Source: JAHFIW01 sp035495855 (GTDB lineage Bacteria; Patescibacteriota; Patescibacteriia; SG8-24). Taken from it: 47,089 bases of DNA. Both the position numbers and the translations under genes were made by a program. Positions 7,676 to 16,220 of the stretch are shown piece after piece (positions within the stretch are counted from its first letter, which is position 1; each line of letters opens with the position of its first letter). The stretch lies in the NCBI GenBank assembly GCA_035495855.1, contig DATJFD010000035.1, positions 1 to 47,089 of the forward strand, in the 5' to 3' direction. The notes below the pieces were generated by a model. That model did no database searches, was not told where the DNA came from, and saw only the letters and a program-made list of their open reading frames with translations.

Positions 7676-8635
7676 ATGGAACCCCCGCTGCCGCCGCTGC
7701 ACCCGCGCGTGCCCGAACTGCTCGAGCATCTGAACCTCCGCGTCGTCGACGCGATCAAGTGGAACGTCTTGTCGTGCACGGAAGCGGGGGACAAAGGCAC
7801 GGAGCCGACGCTCATCCTCAAGTTCGGCAGCGACCGCCGCAAGGCCGAGAGCATCGCCTACGAGACGCGCATCCTGAGCGAAGTGCTGCCGACCCTCGAC
7901 CAGAGCGGCTTCGAGCGCCTGGTGCTGCCGGAGTACGTGAACGACGGCATCCACGAAGGCCTGCGCTGGATGACCATGCGCTACATCAAGGGCGAGCCGC
8001 TGGTGTACGAATGGTCCGAGCTCACCTTCAAGCCGGACATCCTCGGCGGGAAGGGGATCAACGTCGCGGTCGCGCGGTCGGCCGTGGACGTGCTCCGCGA
8101 CCTGCGCCTCGTCGACATCGGCTCGCTGCCGAAGTTCGTCCGCAAGTTCGATTTCAAGGAATGGCTGGACGGCTTCCATCTCAAGAGCGAGACGCTCGTC
8201 TCGCAGGGCATCATGGAGGCGTCGACCGTGGAGAACGCGCTCCGGCACTTCTCGGCGCGCGAGGTCGAGCGTTACGAAGGCTCGATGTTCACGAACGGCG
8301 ATTTCTATCCGCGCAATTTCATCTTCCTGCCCAAAGGGAAGATCGCCGTGGTCGACTGGGTCGGCGGCATCGACCCGTGGGAGTTCGTGGCGATGTACGC
8401 CTGGCTGCTCATGTGGGGCAATCCCGCGTGGCAGCAGTCCTACGTCTCGGAGATCAAGAAGCATTTCCCGGTGGACCTGGAGGAGATGCAGATCGGCCTG
8501 CTCGTGAAGGCCTTCGATCAGGTCTACCGCTGGCGCGAACAGCCGGAGGAGTACATCGGCTTCGCGCGCACGCAGATGCTCGCCTATTTCCACCAGTGCC
8601 TCGACATCGATTACGTCAGGAAGATCTTCTCGTAG
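7676..8635 (+). CDS. Aminoglycoside phosphotransferase-fold kinase-like protein
   Basis: 319 residues from the ATG directly after the pyrimidine repeat; an upstream ATG at 7625 would only add repeat-encoded residues. The C-terminal lobe carries FTNGDFYPRNFIFL, equivalent to the catalytic HGD-x-xxxN loop but with Asn in place of His, then KIAVVDWVGGIDPWEF with the metal-binding Asp. The N-terminal lobe has LILKFGSDRRKAESIAYE, consistent with an ATP-binding Lys and a helix Glu. It probably phosphorylates a small molecule or sugar; the substrate is unknown and antibiotic resistance should not be assumed. The stop is followed after two bases by an O-methyltransferase gene, so the two are likely co-expressed. 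Confidence 0.7.
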   Translation: MEPPLPPLHPRVPELLEHLNLRVVDAIKWNVLSCTEAGDKGTEPTLILKFGSDRRKAESIAYETRILSEVLPTLDQSGFERLVLPEYVNDGIHEGLRWMTMRYIKGEPLVYEWSELTFKPDILGGKGINVAVARSAVDVLRDLRLVDIGSLPKFVRKFDFKEWLDGFHLKSETLVSQGIMEASTVENALRHFSAREVERYEGSMFTNGDFYPRNFIFLPKGKIAVVDWVGGIDPWEFVAMYAWLLMWGNPAWQQSYVSEIKKHFPVDLEEMQIGLLVKAFDQVYRWREQPEEYIGFARTQMLAYFHQCLDIDYVRKIFS

Positions 8636-8637
8636 CT

Positions 8638-9198
8638 ATGGGCCATGACGCCTCGGGAACGACGCTCCGCGACCTCGAGCGCGAGGCGAAGAGCGAATAT
8701 CTGCCGATCATCGGGCCGGCGCAGGGCGACGAGCTTGAGCGCCTGGTGCGCGAGCGCGACCCCAGGCTGGCCGTCGAGGTCGGCGTGATGACCGGCTACG
8801 CCACCATCCGCATCGCGCGGAACCTTTCCGAGGGCGGCAGGCTCGTGGGCATCGAGATCAGCGAAGAGATGGCGCGCCGCGCCGAGAAGAACGTGGAGCG
8901 CGCGGGCCTCGCGGCGAAGTGCGACATCCGGCGGGGCGACGCGCACGACGAGCTCGGGAAGCTCGAAGGCGAGGTCGACCTGGCCTTCCTCGACGCCGAG
9001 AAAGGGCAGTACCTGAACTACCTGCACAAGCTCGAACCGAGGCTCGCGCCGGGCGCGATCGTCATCGCCGCGGGAGCGTCGGCGTCGTCCGAGCGCCTGC
9101 AGAAGTATTTCGACCACGTCCGCCTCTCCGGCCGTTACGAAAGCACGCATTTCGACGTCGAGGACGACGGGATGGAGGTGAGCCGCTTCAAGGGCTGA
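8638..9198 (+). CDS. SAM-dependent O-methyltransferase (catechol-type family)
   Basis: 186 residues. A class I methyltransferase fold with the SAM-binding motif AVEVGVMTGYATIRIARNL, the acidic end of strand 2 in RLVGIEISEEMARRAEKN, and DLAFLDAEKGQYLNYL, the Asp-rich metal or substrate motif of catechol O-methyltransferase-like enzymes. The start is an ATG two bases after the preceding stop, with no Shine-Dalgarno site, suggesting translational coupling. The acceptor is unknown. It is shorter than typical family members (about 210-220), mainly at the N-terminus. Confidence 0.75.
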   Translation: MGHDASGTTLRDLEREAKSEYLPIIGPAQGDELERLVRERDPRLAVEVGVMTGYATIRIARNLSEGGRLVGIEISEEMARRAEKNVERAGLAAKCDIRRGDAHDELGKLEGEVDLAFLDAEKGQYLNYLHKLEPRLAPGAIVIAAGASASSERLQKYFDHVRLSGRYESTHFDVEDDGMEVSRFKG

Positions 9199-9215
9199 AC
9201 CGGACGCGTCCTGGG

Positions 9216-9238
9216 ACGCCCTGGAACGGGCGTTTTTT
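9216..9238 (+). terminator. Intrinsic terminator
   Basis: ACGCCC (9216-9221) and GGGCGT (9228-9233) form a stem followed by a run of six T. Confidence 0.8.
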
Positions 9239-9242
9239 CGTA

Positions 9243-9271
9243 TTGCCGGGAAGCCGGAAAAATGCTAAGAT
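9243..9271 (+). promoter_or_regulatory. Promoter of the giant Ig-like protein
   Basis: TTGCCG (9243-9248), 17 bp, then TAAGAT (9266-9271) preceded by TGC. The predicted start site is about 9278, two bases before the ATG at 9280. This excludes the ATG at 9262 as the start. Confidence 0.65.
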
Positions 9272-9279
9272 TACAGCAT

Positions 9280-12200
9280 ATGTCCCTTGGCCCCTCCCTT
9301 CGCGCGAGGCTCGCGGCCGTCCCGGTCGCCGCCTTTTTCGCGCTTTTTTCGGCGTTCATGGCGGTCGCGCCCGCTTACGCCATCACGGACGTCGTGTTCG
9401 GCGTCGGCGTTACGGCCCCGTCGCCCGGCTCCACCGTCAATGGGGTGGTCGGTTTCGCGGGCCATGCGTCCCAGGACGCGGCTTCAGGGAACTTCATCGT
9501 CACGTGGTCCGGCGGCACGGTCGGCGTGCCGGCGACGCACGCGGACGGCAACCTCCTCGACTGGACGGCCTCGTGGGACTCGACCTCTTCCCCGGACGGC
9601 GCATACGCCGTGTCCTTCCATGCCGTCCGCGCAAGCGACAGCATGTCCGCGACCTCGTCCCCGGTATCCTTCACGGTCTCGAACGGCGCCTTCACGGTCG
9701 GCATTACGGCCCCCTCCGCCGGCGCGACCTTGACCGGCGCCGCGGTCGCCATGGCGGCGACCACCTCTGCCGCCGCCGATTCGCTCACCTTCGTCCTGAC
9801 GCCGTCCGGGCCCGGCTCGACGGTCACCGTGCCCGCGACAGGGCATAACGGCGGCACGTCATGGACCGCGTCCTGGGATTCCAACGCCGCGACGAACGGC
9901 GGCTACGCGCTCATCGCCCGGTCGTTCCACGGCGGCACGATGACGGAAAGCGACGCTCGGTCGGTCTCCGTCCTCAACGCTTCCTCGGGTCCCGCGCTGG
10001 CGGTCTCGCTCGGGTCCCCGACGGGCGGGGCGGTGCTCAGCGGTACGGCGACCTTCAATGCGACGACCAACATCGCCGCGACGGCGCTCACGTTCAACGT
10101 GCGCAACGGCGCGGGCGCGCTCATCGCCACGCTGCCGGCATCGAGCGGGTCGGGGACGGTGTGGACCGCGGCGTGGGATTCCACCGGCGTGACGAACGGT
10201 TCCTATGCGGTCAGGGCCGTCGCTTCGAAGGATGGCGTGAACGCCGAATCGACGCTCGTCTCCTTCACGGTCTCGAACGCCGTCGCGACGCCGCCGGAAC
10301 CTTTGGTCGTCGGTCTGCTCTTGCCGGCGAACGGCGCGACCGTTTCCGGCGCCGTGCCTCTTTCCGCGCATACTTCCGCGACGCCGGACACGCTCGTCTT
10401 CATCGTCACGCAGTCCTTCGGCGATCATCAGGCGACGGTCATTCCCGCGTCCGGCTCCGGCTCGTCCTGGACCGCGACCTGGGACGCGTCGGCCGCCGCC
10501 AACGGCGCGTACGCGATCCTCGCGAGGGCCACCAAGAGCGGCGTCGATACCAGTTCGCCGGTCGCGACGGTGACGCTCGCCAACGCCGCGCCGACGCCTC
10601 CGCCCGCACCCGCGCCTTCGCCGGCCATGACGGTCGCGGTCACCTCGCCCGCGACAGGCGTGACGCTCACCGGCACGGCCACCTTCGTCGCGACGACCAG
10701 CGCCGCGCCGGGGTCGCTCGCGTTCATCCTGCGCGACGCCCTCCATCCCGACATCATCGCGTCCACGGTCAACGCGACGGGTTCGAACGGGAACATGATC
10801 TGGAGCGCGACCGTCAACACGGCGACCGTCGCGAACGGCTCCTATGCGCTCGTCGCGCGCGCGACCAAGGACGGCGTCGTGACGCCAAGCGCGGCCGTCG
10901 CGGTCATCGTCTCGAACGCCGCTCCGTCATCGACGACCCCCGTCGGCTTCGCCGTCACGCTGCCGGTCGCCGACGCGACGCTCTCCGGCAGCGTCACGCT
11001 TTCCGCCACCGCGAACCAGGCCATCGACGGTTTCACTTTCACCGTCACGGGAACGACGGCCGGCGCCGCGCCGAACGTCCTGACGGCGACCGGCAACGCG
11101 ACCAAGACCGTCTGGAACGCGCCCTGGGACACGCGTTCCGTCCCGAACGGCGACTATGTCCTCGCGACCGTCGCGGTGAAGTCCGGCGCCCAGACCGCGG
11201 GCGAGCCGCGTCATTTCAAAGTTTCCAACTCCGCGGTCTCCGTCACCATCACGTCCCCTTCGAACAACGCCGAGGTCTCGGGTACGACGGAGATCCTCGT
11301 GGCGGCGCAGCCGTCGGCCAACGCGGTCTCCGTGAAGCTCACCAACACCCTGAACACGGCCATCACCAGCACCCGCAACGCGGCCTTCGACGCCGGCAGG
11401 CAGGTGTGGGTGGTCGCCTGGAACACGGTCGATTTCGCGAACGGCACGTACCGGATCGAGGCCAAGGCCACCGACGCCCAGGCGCATGACTTCCTCGCCG
11501 CGCCGGTGACGCTGAAGGTCGCGAACGCGTCCTCGACGACGACATCCACGCAGTTCACCGTCAGGGTCGTCGCACCTCTGGGCGGCGCCACCGTCTCGGG
11601 CAGCGTCGGGCTGGCCGCCGCGGTGACCGGCGACGCGGCGACCGTGCAGTTCTACATGAGCCCCGCGTCCGGCGAGATCCGCCGCGCCGACGCGCATTTC
11701 GACGCGACGCGGAGGCTGTGGCTCGCTTCCTGGCCCTCCGCCGAGAACCCCAACGGTACGTACACCGTCGGTGCGGTCGCCACCAACTCCTCGAACGCCA
11801 AGGCCGAGAGCGCCAAGGTCACGGTGACGGTGGCGAACGCCGCGCAGGCTCCCGCGCCGGCCCCCGCCGTCTTCGCGGTGCGACTCCTCGAACCCGCGGG
11901 CGGGAACGTCACGGGCAAGGTGCATTTCGTCGCGCAGACCGAAGGTGTCGCGGCCGGCGTCCGTTTCTTCGTGAAATTGAAAGGCGGCACCGTGCAACGG
12001 GAACTCGCGGGAGCGTCCGACGCGGCGCATCTCTTATGGGCCGCCGACTGGGACACCGCGCCGGAGATCGTCGGTACCTACGAAGGACTCGCGGTCGCCA
12101 AGAACGCGGCCGGCACGGAAGCGGCGAGCGCCGTCGTCACGATGTTCATCGAGCGGCTGGGCACGACGGCTCCCGCGCCGACGGGCACGACGACCGAGCC

Positions 12201-13827
12201 GAAGCCCGTCATGGTCGTCCTGCGGCCCGCGCCCGACGCGGTCCTTCACGGACCCGCCGGACTCGTCGCCGCTTCGCCGACCGCCGCCAAGGTGCGGTTC
12301 TCCGTCCGCGCGGCGGACGGCAAGGAAGTCTTCGCACATGACGCCGCCAAGGGAGACCTGGGCTGGTCCGTCCTGTGGGACACGTCCGCCGTTCCCGACG
12401 CGCGCTACCGCGTCGAGGCCGCCGCGTTCTCTTCCGCGGGCGACCGGATCGGCGCCGCCTCCGTCGGCGTGGGCGTCGCCAACGCCGCGGTCCGTCCTCC
12501 CTCCGGCCCCATCGAGATCGTCCCCACCGAGGCGGTGAAGGTCGCGATCAACGAGGCTCCCGCCGGGACCGCGCCGATCTCGTCCGAACAGCTGCCCAAG
12601 GAAGCGGGCGACGCCGCGGCCGCGCTCGACGCCGAGTGCGCCAAGAACGCCATTCCCGCGGAGCGCTGCATGGCCTGGCTGGCTCTCCGCCACCAGTCGT
12701 CGGAATGCCGCGACGCCGGCATCATCACCAAGGAAGAATGCGTCGCGTTCCTCAAGCATCGCCACGGCGGCGAGATGCCGGAATGCCAGGGCAAGAGCCC
12801 GGCCGAGTGCGGGCAGGAGATCGCGCGCCAGACCGCGGGCCTGCTCGACGTCTCGACGCTCCACGCGATGAAGGACACGGTCGTGCCGCACATCGGCGAA
12901 GTATTGCGCGTGCCGCCCCGCGTCGAACTGGCCGAGAGCGAGGGGACCGCGCCGGTGCCGCCGGAAGGCGTCGGCAAGGATTCTCCCGCGGCGATGACCG
13001 ACCTGATGCCGTTCGCCAACCATCGCTACATGGCCGTGCGCGTGCACGCCTCGCCGTCCTTCGCGGCCGACGGCGGCGACGTCAGCCATGAATCCATGCC
13101 CGCGGTCCTGTTCGTCGACACCGACGGGGACCGCCTGCCGGACGACGTCGAGAAGCGCCTCGGCACGGATCCCGGCAAGGCCGACACCGACGGCGACGGC
13201 TTCGACGACGGCACCGAGGTCTCCAAAGGCTACAACCCGCTCGGCAAGGGCCGGCTCGCCGACAGCGGCCGCGCGCTCGCGCCGGTCGACGTGGCCATCG
13301 TGTCCGGCGCGCCCATCGAGCAGCCGAAGTCGGCCGGCAAGGAGCGCGAGGACCTGAAGGTCGACGAGGCGTCGACCCCCGAAGACAGCAAGACCGGCGG
13401 CATGGTCCTTAAGGGCCGCGGCCGGCCGGGCGAGGTCGTGACGGTCTTCGTCTACAGCTACCTGCCCGTGGTGTTCACCACGACGGTGCAGGACGACGGC
13501 ACCTGGCAGTACGACCTCGGTTCCGAGCTGACCGACGGCCAGCATGAGGTTTACGCGACCGTCACGGACGACAGCGGCAAGATCGAGTCGAAGTCGAACC
13601 CGCTTTCCTTCTTCGTGGCCGAGGCCAAGGCCGTGGGCGCGGACGAGTTCTACAAGCCCGAAGAGGAATCTCCGGTCGCCTCTGCCAAGGTCCAGGAGCC
13701 CGTCCGCCAGCTGGCCGGCTGGTACCTGCTCGGCGGCGGCGTGCTCATCGTCGCCGCGCTGCTCCTCTCCTATATGCTGTTCATGCGGCCGAAGAAGACG
13801 ATCGCCCCGCCACCGCCGCCGAAATAA
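9280..13827 (+). CDS. Giant surface protein: about ten Ig-like repeats, Ca-binding region, C-terminal anchor
   Basis: 1515 residues. A signal peptide (VAAFFALFSAFMAVAPAYA) is followed by about ten repeats of roughly 95-105 residues to about residue 1080. Each begins like FTVGITAPSAGATLTG and contains a W-A-WD motif (SWTASWDS), NGxY and a final VSNA. This pattern suits bacterial Ig-like or Ig-like_3 domains. Next is a segment with eight Cys around 1110-1185, then DTDGDRLPDDVE and DTDGDGFDDGTE (about 1285-1310), which are thrombospondin type-3-like calcium sites. One more Ig-like domain, a transmembrane segment (GWYLLGGGVLIVAALLLSYM) and a short RPKK/poly-Pro cytoplasmic tail close the protein. 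It is likely a stalk or adhesin anchored in the membrane. It is leaderless by promoter position. Confidence 0.85.
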   Translation: MSLGPSLRARLAAVPVAAFFALFSAFMAVAPAYAITDVVFGVGVTAPSPGSTVNGVVGFAGHASQDAASGNFIVTWSGGTVGVPATHADGNLLDWTASWDSTSSPDGAYAVSFHAVRASDSMSATSSPVSFTVSNGAFTVGITAPSAGATLTGAAVAMAATTSAAADSLTFVLTPSGPGSTVTVPATGHNGGTSWTASWDSNAATNGGYALIARSFHGGTMTESDARSVSVLNASSGPALAVSLGSPTGGAVLSGTATFNATTNIAATALTFNVRNGAGALIATLPASSGSGTVWTAAWDSTGVTNGSYAVRAVASKDGVNAESTLVSFTVSNAVATPPEPLVVGLLLPANGATVSGAVPLSAHTSATPDTLVFIVTQSFGDHQATVIPASGSGSSWTATWDASAAANGAYAILARATKSGVDTSSPVATVTLANAAPTPPPAPAPSPAMTVAVTSPATGVTLTGTATFVATTSAAPGSLAFILRDALHPDIIASTVNATGSNGNMIWSATVNTATVANGSYALVARATKDGVVTPSAAVAVIVSNAAPSSTTPVGFAVTLPVADATLSGSVTLSATANQAIDGFTFTVTGTTAGAAPNVLTATGNATKTVWNAPWDTRSVPNGDYVLATVAVKSGAQTAGEPRHFKVSNSAVSVTITSPSNNAEVSGTTEILVAAQPSANAVSVKLTNTLNTAITSTRNAAFDAGRQVWVVAWNTVDFANGTYRIEAKATDAQAHDFLAAPVTLKVANASSTTTSTQFTVRVVAPLGGATVSGSVGLAAAVTGDAATVQFYMSPASGEIRRADAHFDATRRLWLASWPSAENPNGTYTVGAVATNSSNAKAESAKVTVTVANAAQAPAPAPAVFAVRLLEPAGGNVTGKVHFVAQTEGVAAGVRFFVKLKGGTVQRELAGASDAAHLLWAADWDTAPEIVGTYEGLAVAKNAAGTEAASAVVTMFIERLGTTAPAPTGTTTEPKPVMVVLRPAPDAVLHGPAGLVAASPTAAKVRFSVRAADGKEVFAHDAAKGDLGWSVLWDTSAVPDARYRVEAAAFSSAGDRIGAASVGVGVANAAVRPPSGPIEIVPTEAVKVAINEAPAGTAPISSEQLPKEAGDAAAALDAECAKNAIPAERCMAWLALRHQSSECRDAGIITKEECVAFLKHRHGGEMPECQGKSPAECGQEIARQTAGLLDVSTLHAMKDTVVPHIGEVLRVPPRVELAESEGTAPVPPEGVGKDSPAAMTDLMPFANHRYMAVRVHASPSFAADGGDVSHESMPAVLFVDTDGDRLPDDVEKRLGTDPGKADTDGDGFDDGTEVSKGYNPLGKGRLADSGRALAPVDVAIVSGAPIEQPKSAGKEREDLKVDEASTPEDSKTGGMVLKGRGRPGEVVTVFVYSYLPVVFTTTVQDDGTWQYDLGSELTDGQHEVYATVTDDSGKIESKSNPLSFFVAEAKAVGADEFYKPEEESPVASAKVQEPVRQLAGWYLLGGGVLIVAALLLSYMLFMRPKKTIAPPPPPK

Positions 13828-13899
13828 AGTGAAAAGGGAAAAGAGAAAAGCTTAGAGGAAGAACATCCTCTAAGCTTTTTCCTTTTGCCTTTTTTCTGC
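13828..13899. repeat. Short-unit arms around a terminator (GAAAAGGGAAAAG type)
   Basis: After the stop, AGTGAAAAGGGAAAAGAG is purine-rich. The complementary pyrimidine arm CCTTTTGCCTTTTTTC lies beyond the hairpin, before mutY. Both arms enclose the 13846-13879 stem. Confidence 0.7.
13846..13880 (+). terminator. Intrinsic terminator
   Basis: AAAAGCTTAGAGG and CCTCTAAGCTTTT form a 13-bp stem with an 8-nt loop, followed by a T-rich tract. The same AGCTTAGAGG word appears in the junctions at 20.67 kb and, in part, at 29.55 kb. Confidence 0.65.
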
Positions 13900-13909
13900 A
13901 TACCTCTTC

Positions 13910-13918
13910 TGTTATCAT
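13910..13918 (+). promoter_or_regulatory. Extended -10 promoter of mutY
   Basis: TGT plus TATCAT at 13910-13918. The transcription start would be about 13925, next to the ATG at 13926. Confidence 0.55.
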
Positions 13919-13925
13919 GCCGCGC

Positions 13926-14831
13926 ATGACCGCACGCGTCCTCAAGGCCTCCGCGCGCCCGACGACCGCCGCTCTCCGCAGGCAGGTCTTGCGTTGGTTC
14001 GCCGGCCACGGCCGTGACCTGCCCTGGCGCAGGACGCGCGATCCCTGGCGGGTGCTCGTCTCGGAAGTGATGCTGCAACAGACGCAGGTCGACCGGGTCG
14101 TGCCGAAGTACGAGGAGTTCGTGCGGCGCTGGCCCGACCCCGCGTCCCTCGCCGCCGCGCCGCTCGGCGACGTGCTCGCCGCCTGGAGCGGCCTCGGCTA
14201 CAACCGCCGCGCCGCGCGCCTGCGCGAGGCCGCCGCCGCGGTGGTCTCGCGGCACGCCGGCCGGATGCCGCGTTCCGTCGAGGAGCTCGAAGCGCTGCCC
14301 GGCGTCGGGCGCTACACGGCGAGGGCCGTGTCGTCCTTCGCCTACGGCGCCGACGTGACGCTCTGGGACACGAACGTGCGCCGCATCGTCCTGCGTTACT
14401 TGTTCGGCGGCGAGTTCTCGCGCCGCGAACCGTCCCTCGCCGATCTGGAAGCGGCGCTCGACGCAGCGTTGCCGCCCGGCCGCTCGCGCGACTGGCACGG
14501 CGCGCTCATGGACCTCGGTTCCGCGGTCTGTCTCGGCCGCGCGCCCCGCTGCGCCGACTGCCCGCTCATGCGTTCGTGCGCAGCCGCGCCGCGGTTCCTC
14601 GCCGGCCGCGCGCCGGCACGGTCCTTCGTCCGGCCGCAGCCCAAGTTCGAGGGTTCTCGGCGGCAGGCGAGGGGAGCGGTCGTCCGCATGCTCGCCCGCG
14701 CCGGCGACAAGGGCACGGCCGCGGCCGAAGTGGAGGCCGCGCTGGCGAGGCCGGACGCGGCCGCTGTCATCGACGCGCTCGTGAACGAGGGCCTCGCGGT
14801 CCGCGACGGCCGCTTGCTGCGGCTCCCTTAA
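13926..14831 (+). CDS. mutY: A/G-specific adenine DNA glycosylase, short form
   Basis: 301 residues from the ATG at 13926; the ATG at 13917 overlaps the -10 box. HhH-GPD superfamily: LPWRRTRDPWRVLVSEVMLQQTQVDRV carries the catalytic Glu of MutY, LPGVGRYTARAV is the helix-hairpin-helix, WDTNVRRIVLR holds the catalytic Asp, and C-x6-C-x2-C-x5-C (CLGRAPRCADCPLMRSC) binds the 4Fe-4S cluster. It should remove adenine mispaired with 8-oxoguanine. The protein stops about 50 residues short of typical MutY, and the NUDIX-like C-terminal domain that recognises 8-oxoG is reduced or replaced by a short segment resembling a winged helix. Confidence 0.88.
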   Translation: MTARVLKASARPTTAALRRQVLRWFAGHGRDLPWRRTRDPWRVLVSEVMLQQTQVDRVVPKYEEFVRRWPDPASLAAAPLGDVLAAWSGLGYNRRAARLREAAAAVVSRHAGRMPRSVEELEALPGVGRYTARAVSSFAYGADVTLWDTNVRRIVLRYLFGGEFSRREPSLADLEAALDAALPPGRSRDWHGALMDLGSAVCLGRAPRCADCPLMRSCAAAPRFLAGRAPARSFVRPQPKFEGSRRQARGAVVRMLARAGDKGTAAAEVEAALARPDAAAVIDALVNEGLAVRDGRLLRLP

Positions 14832-14840
14832 GCTCGTCCG

Positions 14841-14869
14841 TTCACGCCGGGCCGTTTCCTTGGTATCAT
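14841..14869 (+). promoter_or_regulatory. Promoter of the GerMN gene
   Basis: TTCACG (14841-14846), 17 bp, TATCAT (14864-14869) preceded by TGG. The start codon is 27 bp downstream. Confidence 0.6.
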
Positions 14870-14895
14870 CAGCGCACGCGCTCCCCGGAAGCCCT

Positions 14896-15777
14896 ATGAA
14901 GAAATTCAGATATCTCGCCATCCTCGCCGCCGTCGCCGTCGCCGGCTTCGCCCTCGGTCGCATCACCGGCAGCCCCGGTTCGTCGGTCAGCGAGAACATC
15001 CACCGTGAGTTCCCGCTGTTCCCCGCGCCGCCGAAGTCCGAACCCGGCCCGCCCAAGACCGAGACCCCGGTCAAGATCGAGAGCGACATCGTGCTCGAGG
15101 AACCGCCGGACGGCATGCATCCCGACGGCCCGTCGTTCCAGGTCTCCGGCCGGGCCAAGGCCGGCGGAGAGTCCATCCGCGTCCGCGTGCTCGATGCTCA
15201 AGGTGGCGTGCTCTTCGACCAGACCGCGACCGTGCCGGCGGGCGCTCCCGACACCTATGCCAGGTTCTCGCTGACCGCGGCGCTGCCGGCGCTGCCGACG
15301 GCGCCCGTCACGCTCGAGGTCGGGCGCGACGGCATGGAGGCGGCGGGCGGCCTCATCAGAAGGATCATCGTGTACGGCGCCGCGGACGACATCCCGGTGA
15401 AGGTCTATTTCACGAACGACCGGCTCGGTTCCGCGGGGCAGTGCGGCCTCGTTTATCCCGTCGAACGCGCGGTCGCCGGCAAGATCGCGATCTATCGCGC
15501 GGCGCTCGAACAGCTGCTCAAGGGACCGAACGCCGACGACGTCGCCGCCGGCTACCTCACTGCCATCCCCGGCAGCGTGACGCTCAAGTCCGTCGCGGCC
15601 GACGCGGCGGGCGTGGTCACCGCTGACTTCGACGATCGTCTGACCAGGGGCGTGTCCGGCACCTGCCGCATCGAGTCCATCCGCGCCCAGATCGGCGCCA
15701 CGCTCAAGCAGTTCCCCGAGGTCCATGACGTCGTCATTTCCGTCAACGGGCGCACCGAAGGCGTCCTCGAACCGTGA
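14896..15777 (+). CDS. GerMN-domain exported protein with Gmad2-like Ig domain
   Basis: 293 residues. The N-terminus MKKFRYLAILAAVAVAGFALG is a signal or anchor. A Pro-rich linker follows (PPKSEPGPPKTETP). Residues of about 70-155 fit a Gmad2-type Ig-like domain (FQVSGRAKAGGESIRVRVLD, then TYARFSLTAALP). The last 130 residues resemble GerMN: VKVYFTNDRL, AIYRAALEQLLKGPNADD, AIPGSVTLKSVAADAAG and ESIRAQIGATLKQFP. GerMN and Gmad domains occur together in spore-germination and envelope lipoproteins and are common in non-sporulating bacteria. The role is probably envelope-associated binding rather than catalysis. Its stop overlaps the next gene's possible GTG start, and it heads a three-gene run with TPR and Kelch proteins. 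Confidence 0.72.
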   Translation: MKKFRYLAILAAVAVAGFALGRITGSPGSSVSENIHREFPLFPAPPKSEPGPPKTETPVKIESDIVLEEPPDGMHPDGPSFQVSGRAKAGGESIRVRVLDAQGGVLFDQTATVPAGAPDTYARFSLTAALPALPTAPVTLEVGRDGMEAAGGLIRRIIVYGAADDIPVKVYFTNDRLGSAGQCGLVYPVERAVAGKIAIYRAALEQLLKGPNADDVAAGYLTAIPGSVTLKSVAADAAGVVTADFDDRLTRGVSGTCRIESIRAQIGATLKQFPEVHDVVISVNGRTEGVLEP

Positions 15778-15782
15778 ACCCT

Positions 15783-16220
15783 ATGCATGATCCGGCGGCG
15801 AAGATCCAAGAAGGCTGGGACGCGGTGATGCGGCGCGATCTCGCGGCCGCGGAGCGTCTGTTCGCGTCCGCCGCCGAAGAGGCGCCGGAGACCGCCGACG
15901 CCTGGAACGGGCTCGGCGCCGTGCATTTCGAGCGCGGCGAGCTGGAGGAGTCCCTGAAGTGCTACGAGCGCGCCCGCGACGCCGCGGCGCGGACGTACGG
16001 AGGCAAGATGCCCGCCAAGCTCACCTGGACCCCCGACGACAAGCCGGCGCTCCGGGCGCTCCACGGCATCGGTCTCAACAAGTTCCGTGCCGGCGACTTC
16101 GAGGGCGCCGAGGCGGCGTTCGAGGACCTGCTGCGACGCAACCCTGACGACAATCAGGGCGCCCATTTCCTGCTCGACGACATAAAGAAGAAGAAAAATC
16201 TTTGGAAGGAGGACCTATGA
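15783..16220 (+). CDS. TPR-repeat protein
   Basis: 145 residues from ATG 15783 (a GTG at 15774 overlapping the previous stop is an alternative). Helical repeats match tetratricopeptide motifs: EGWDAVMRRDLAAAERLFASA, AWNGLGAVHFERGELEESL and GIGLNKFRAGDFEGAEAAF, about three units ending in a Lys-rich tail. No signal peptide is seen, so it is probably a cytoplasmic scaffold. Its stop overlaps the next ATG (ATGA), and its final codons encode the next gene's Shine-Dalgarno site, a sign of translational coupling to the Kelch protein. Confidence 0.8.
   Translation: MHDPAAKIQEGWDAVMRRDLAAAERLFASAAEEAPETADAWNGLGAVHFERGELEESLKCYERARDAAARTYGGKMPAKLTWTPDDKPALRALHGIGLNKFRAGDFEGAEAAFEDLLRRNPDDNQGAHFLLDDIKKKKNLWKEDL

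Noticed and set aside
7676..8635. Aminoglycoside resistance gene
   Set aside because: Only the kinase fold is recognisable; substrate-binding residues of known resistance enzymes are not identifiable, and the catalytic HGD is NGD.
9262..9279. Earlier ATG for the giant Ig-like protein
   Set aside because: It lies inside the -35/-10 spacer and -10 box; the ATG at 9280 follows the predicted start site and leads directly into the signal peptide.
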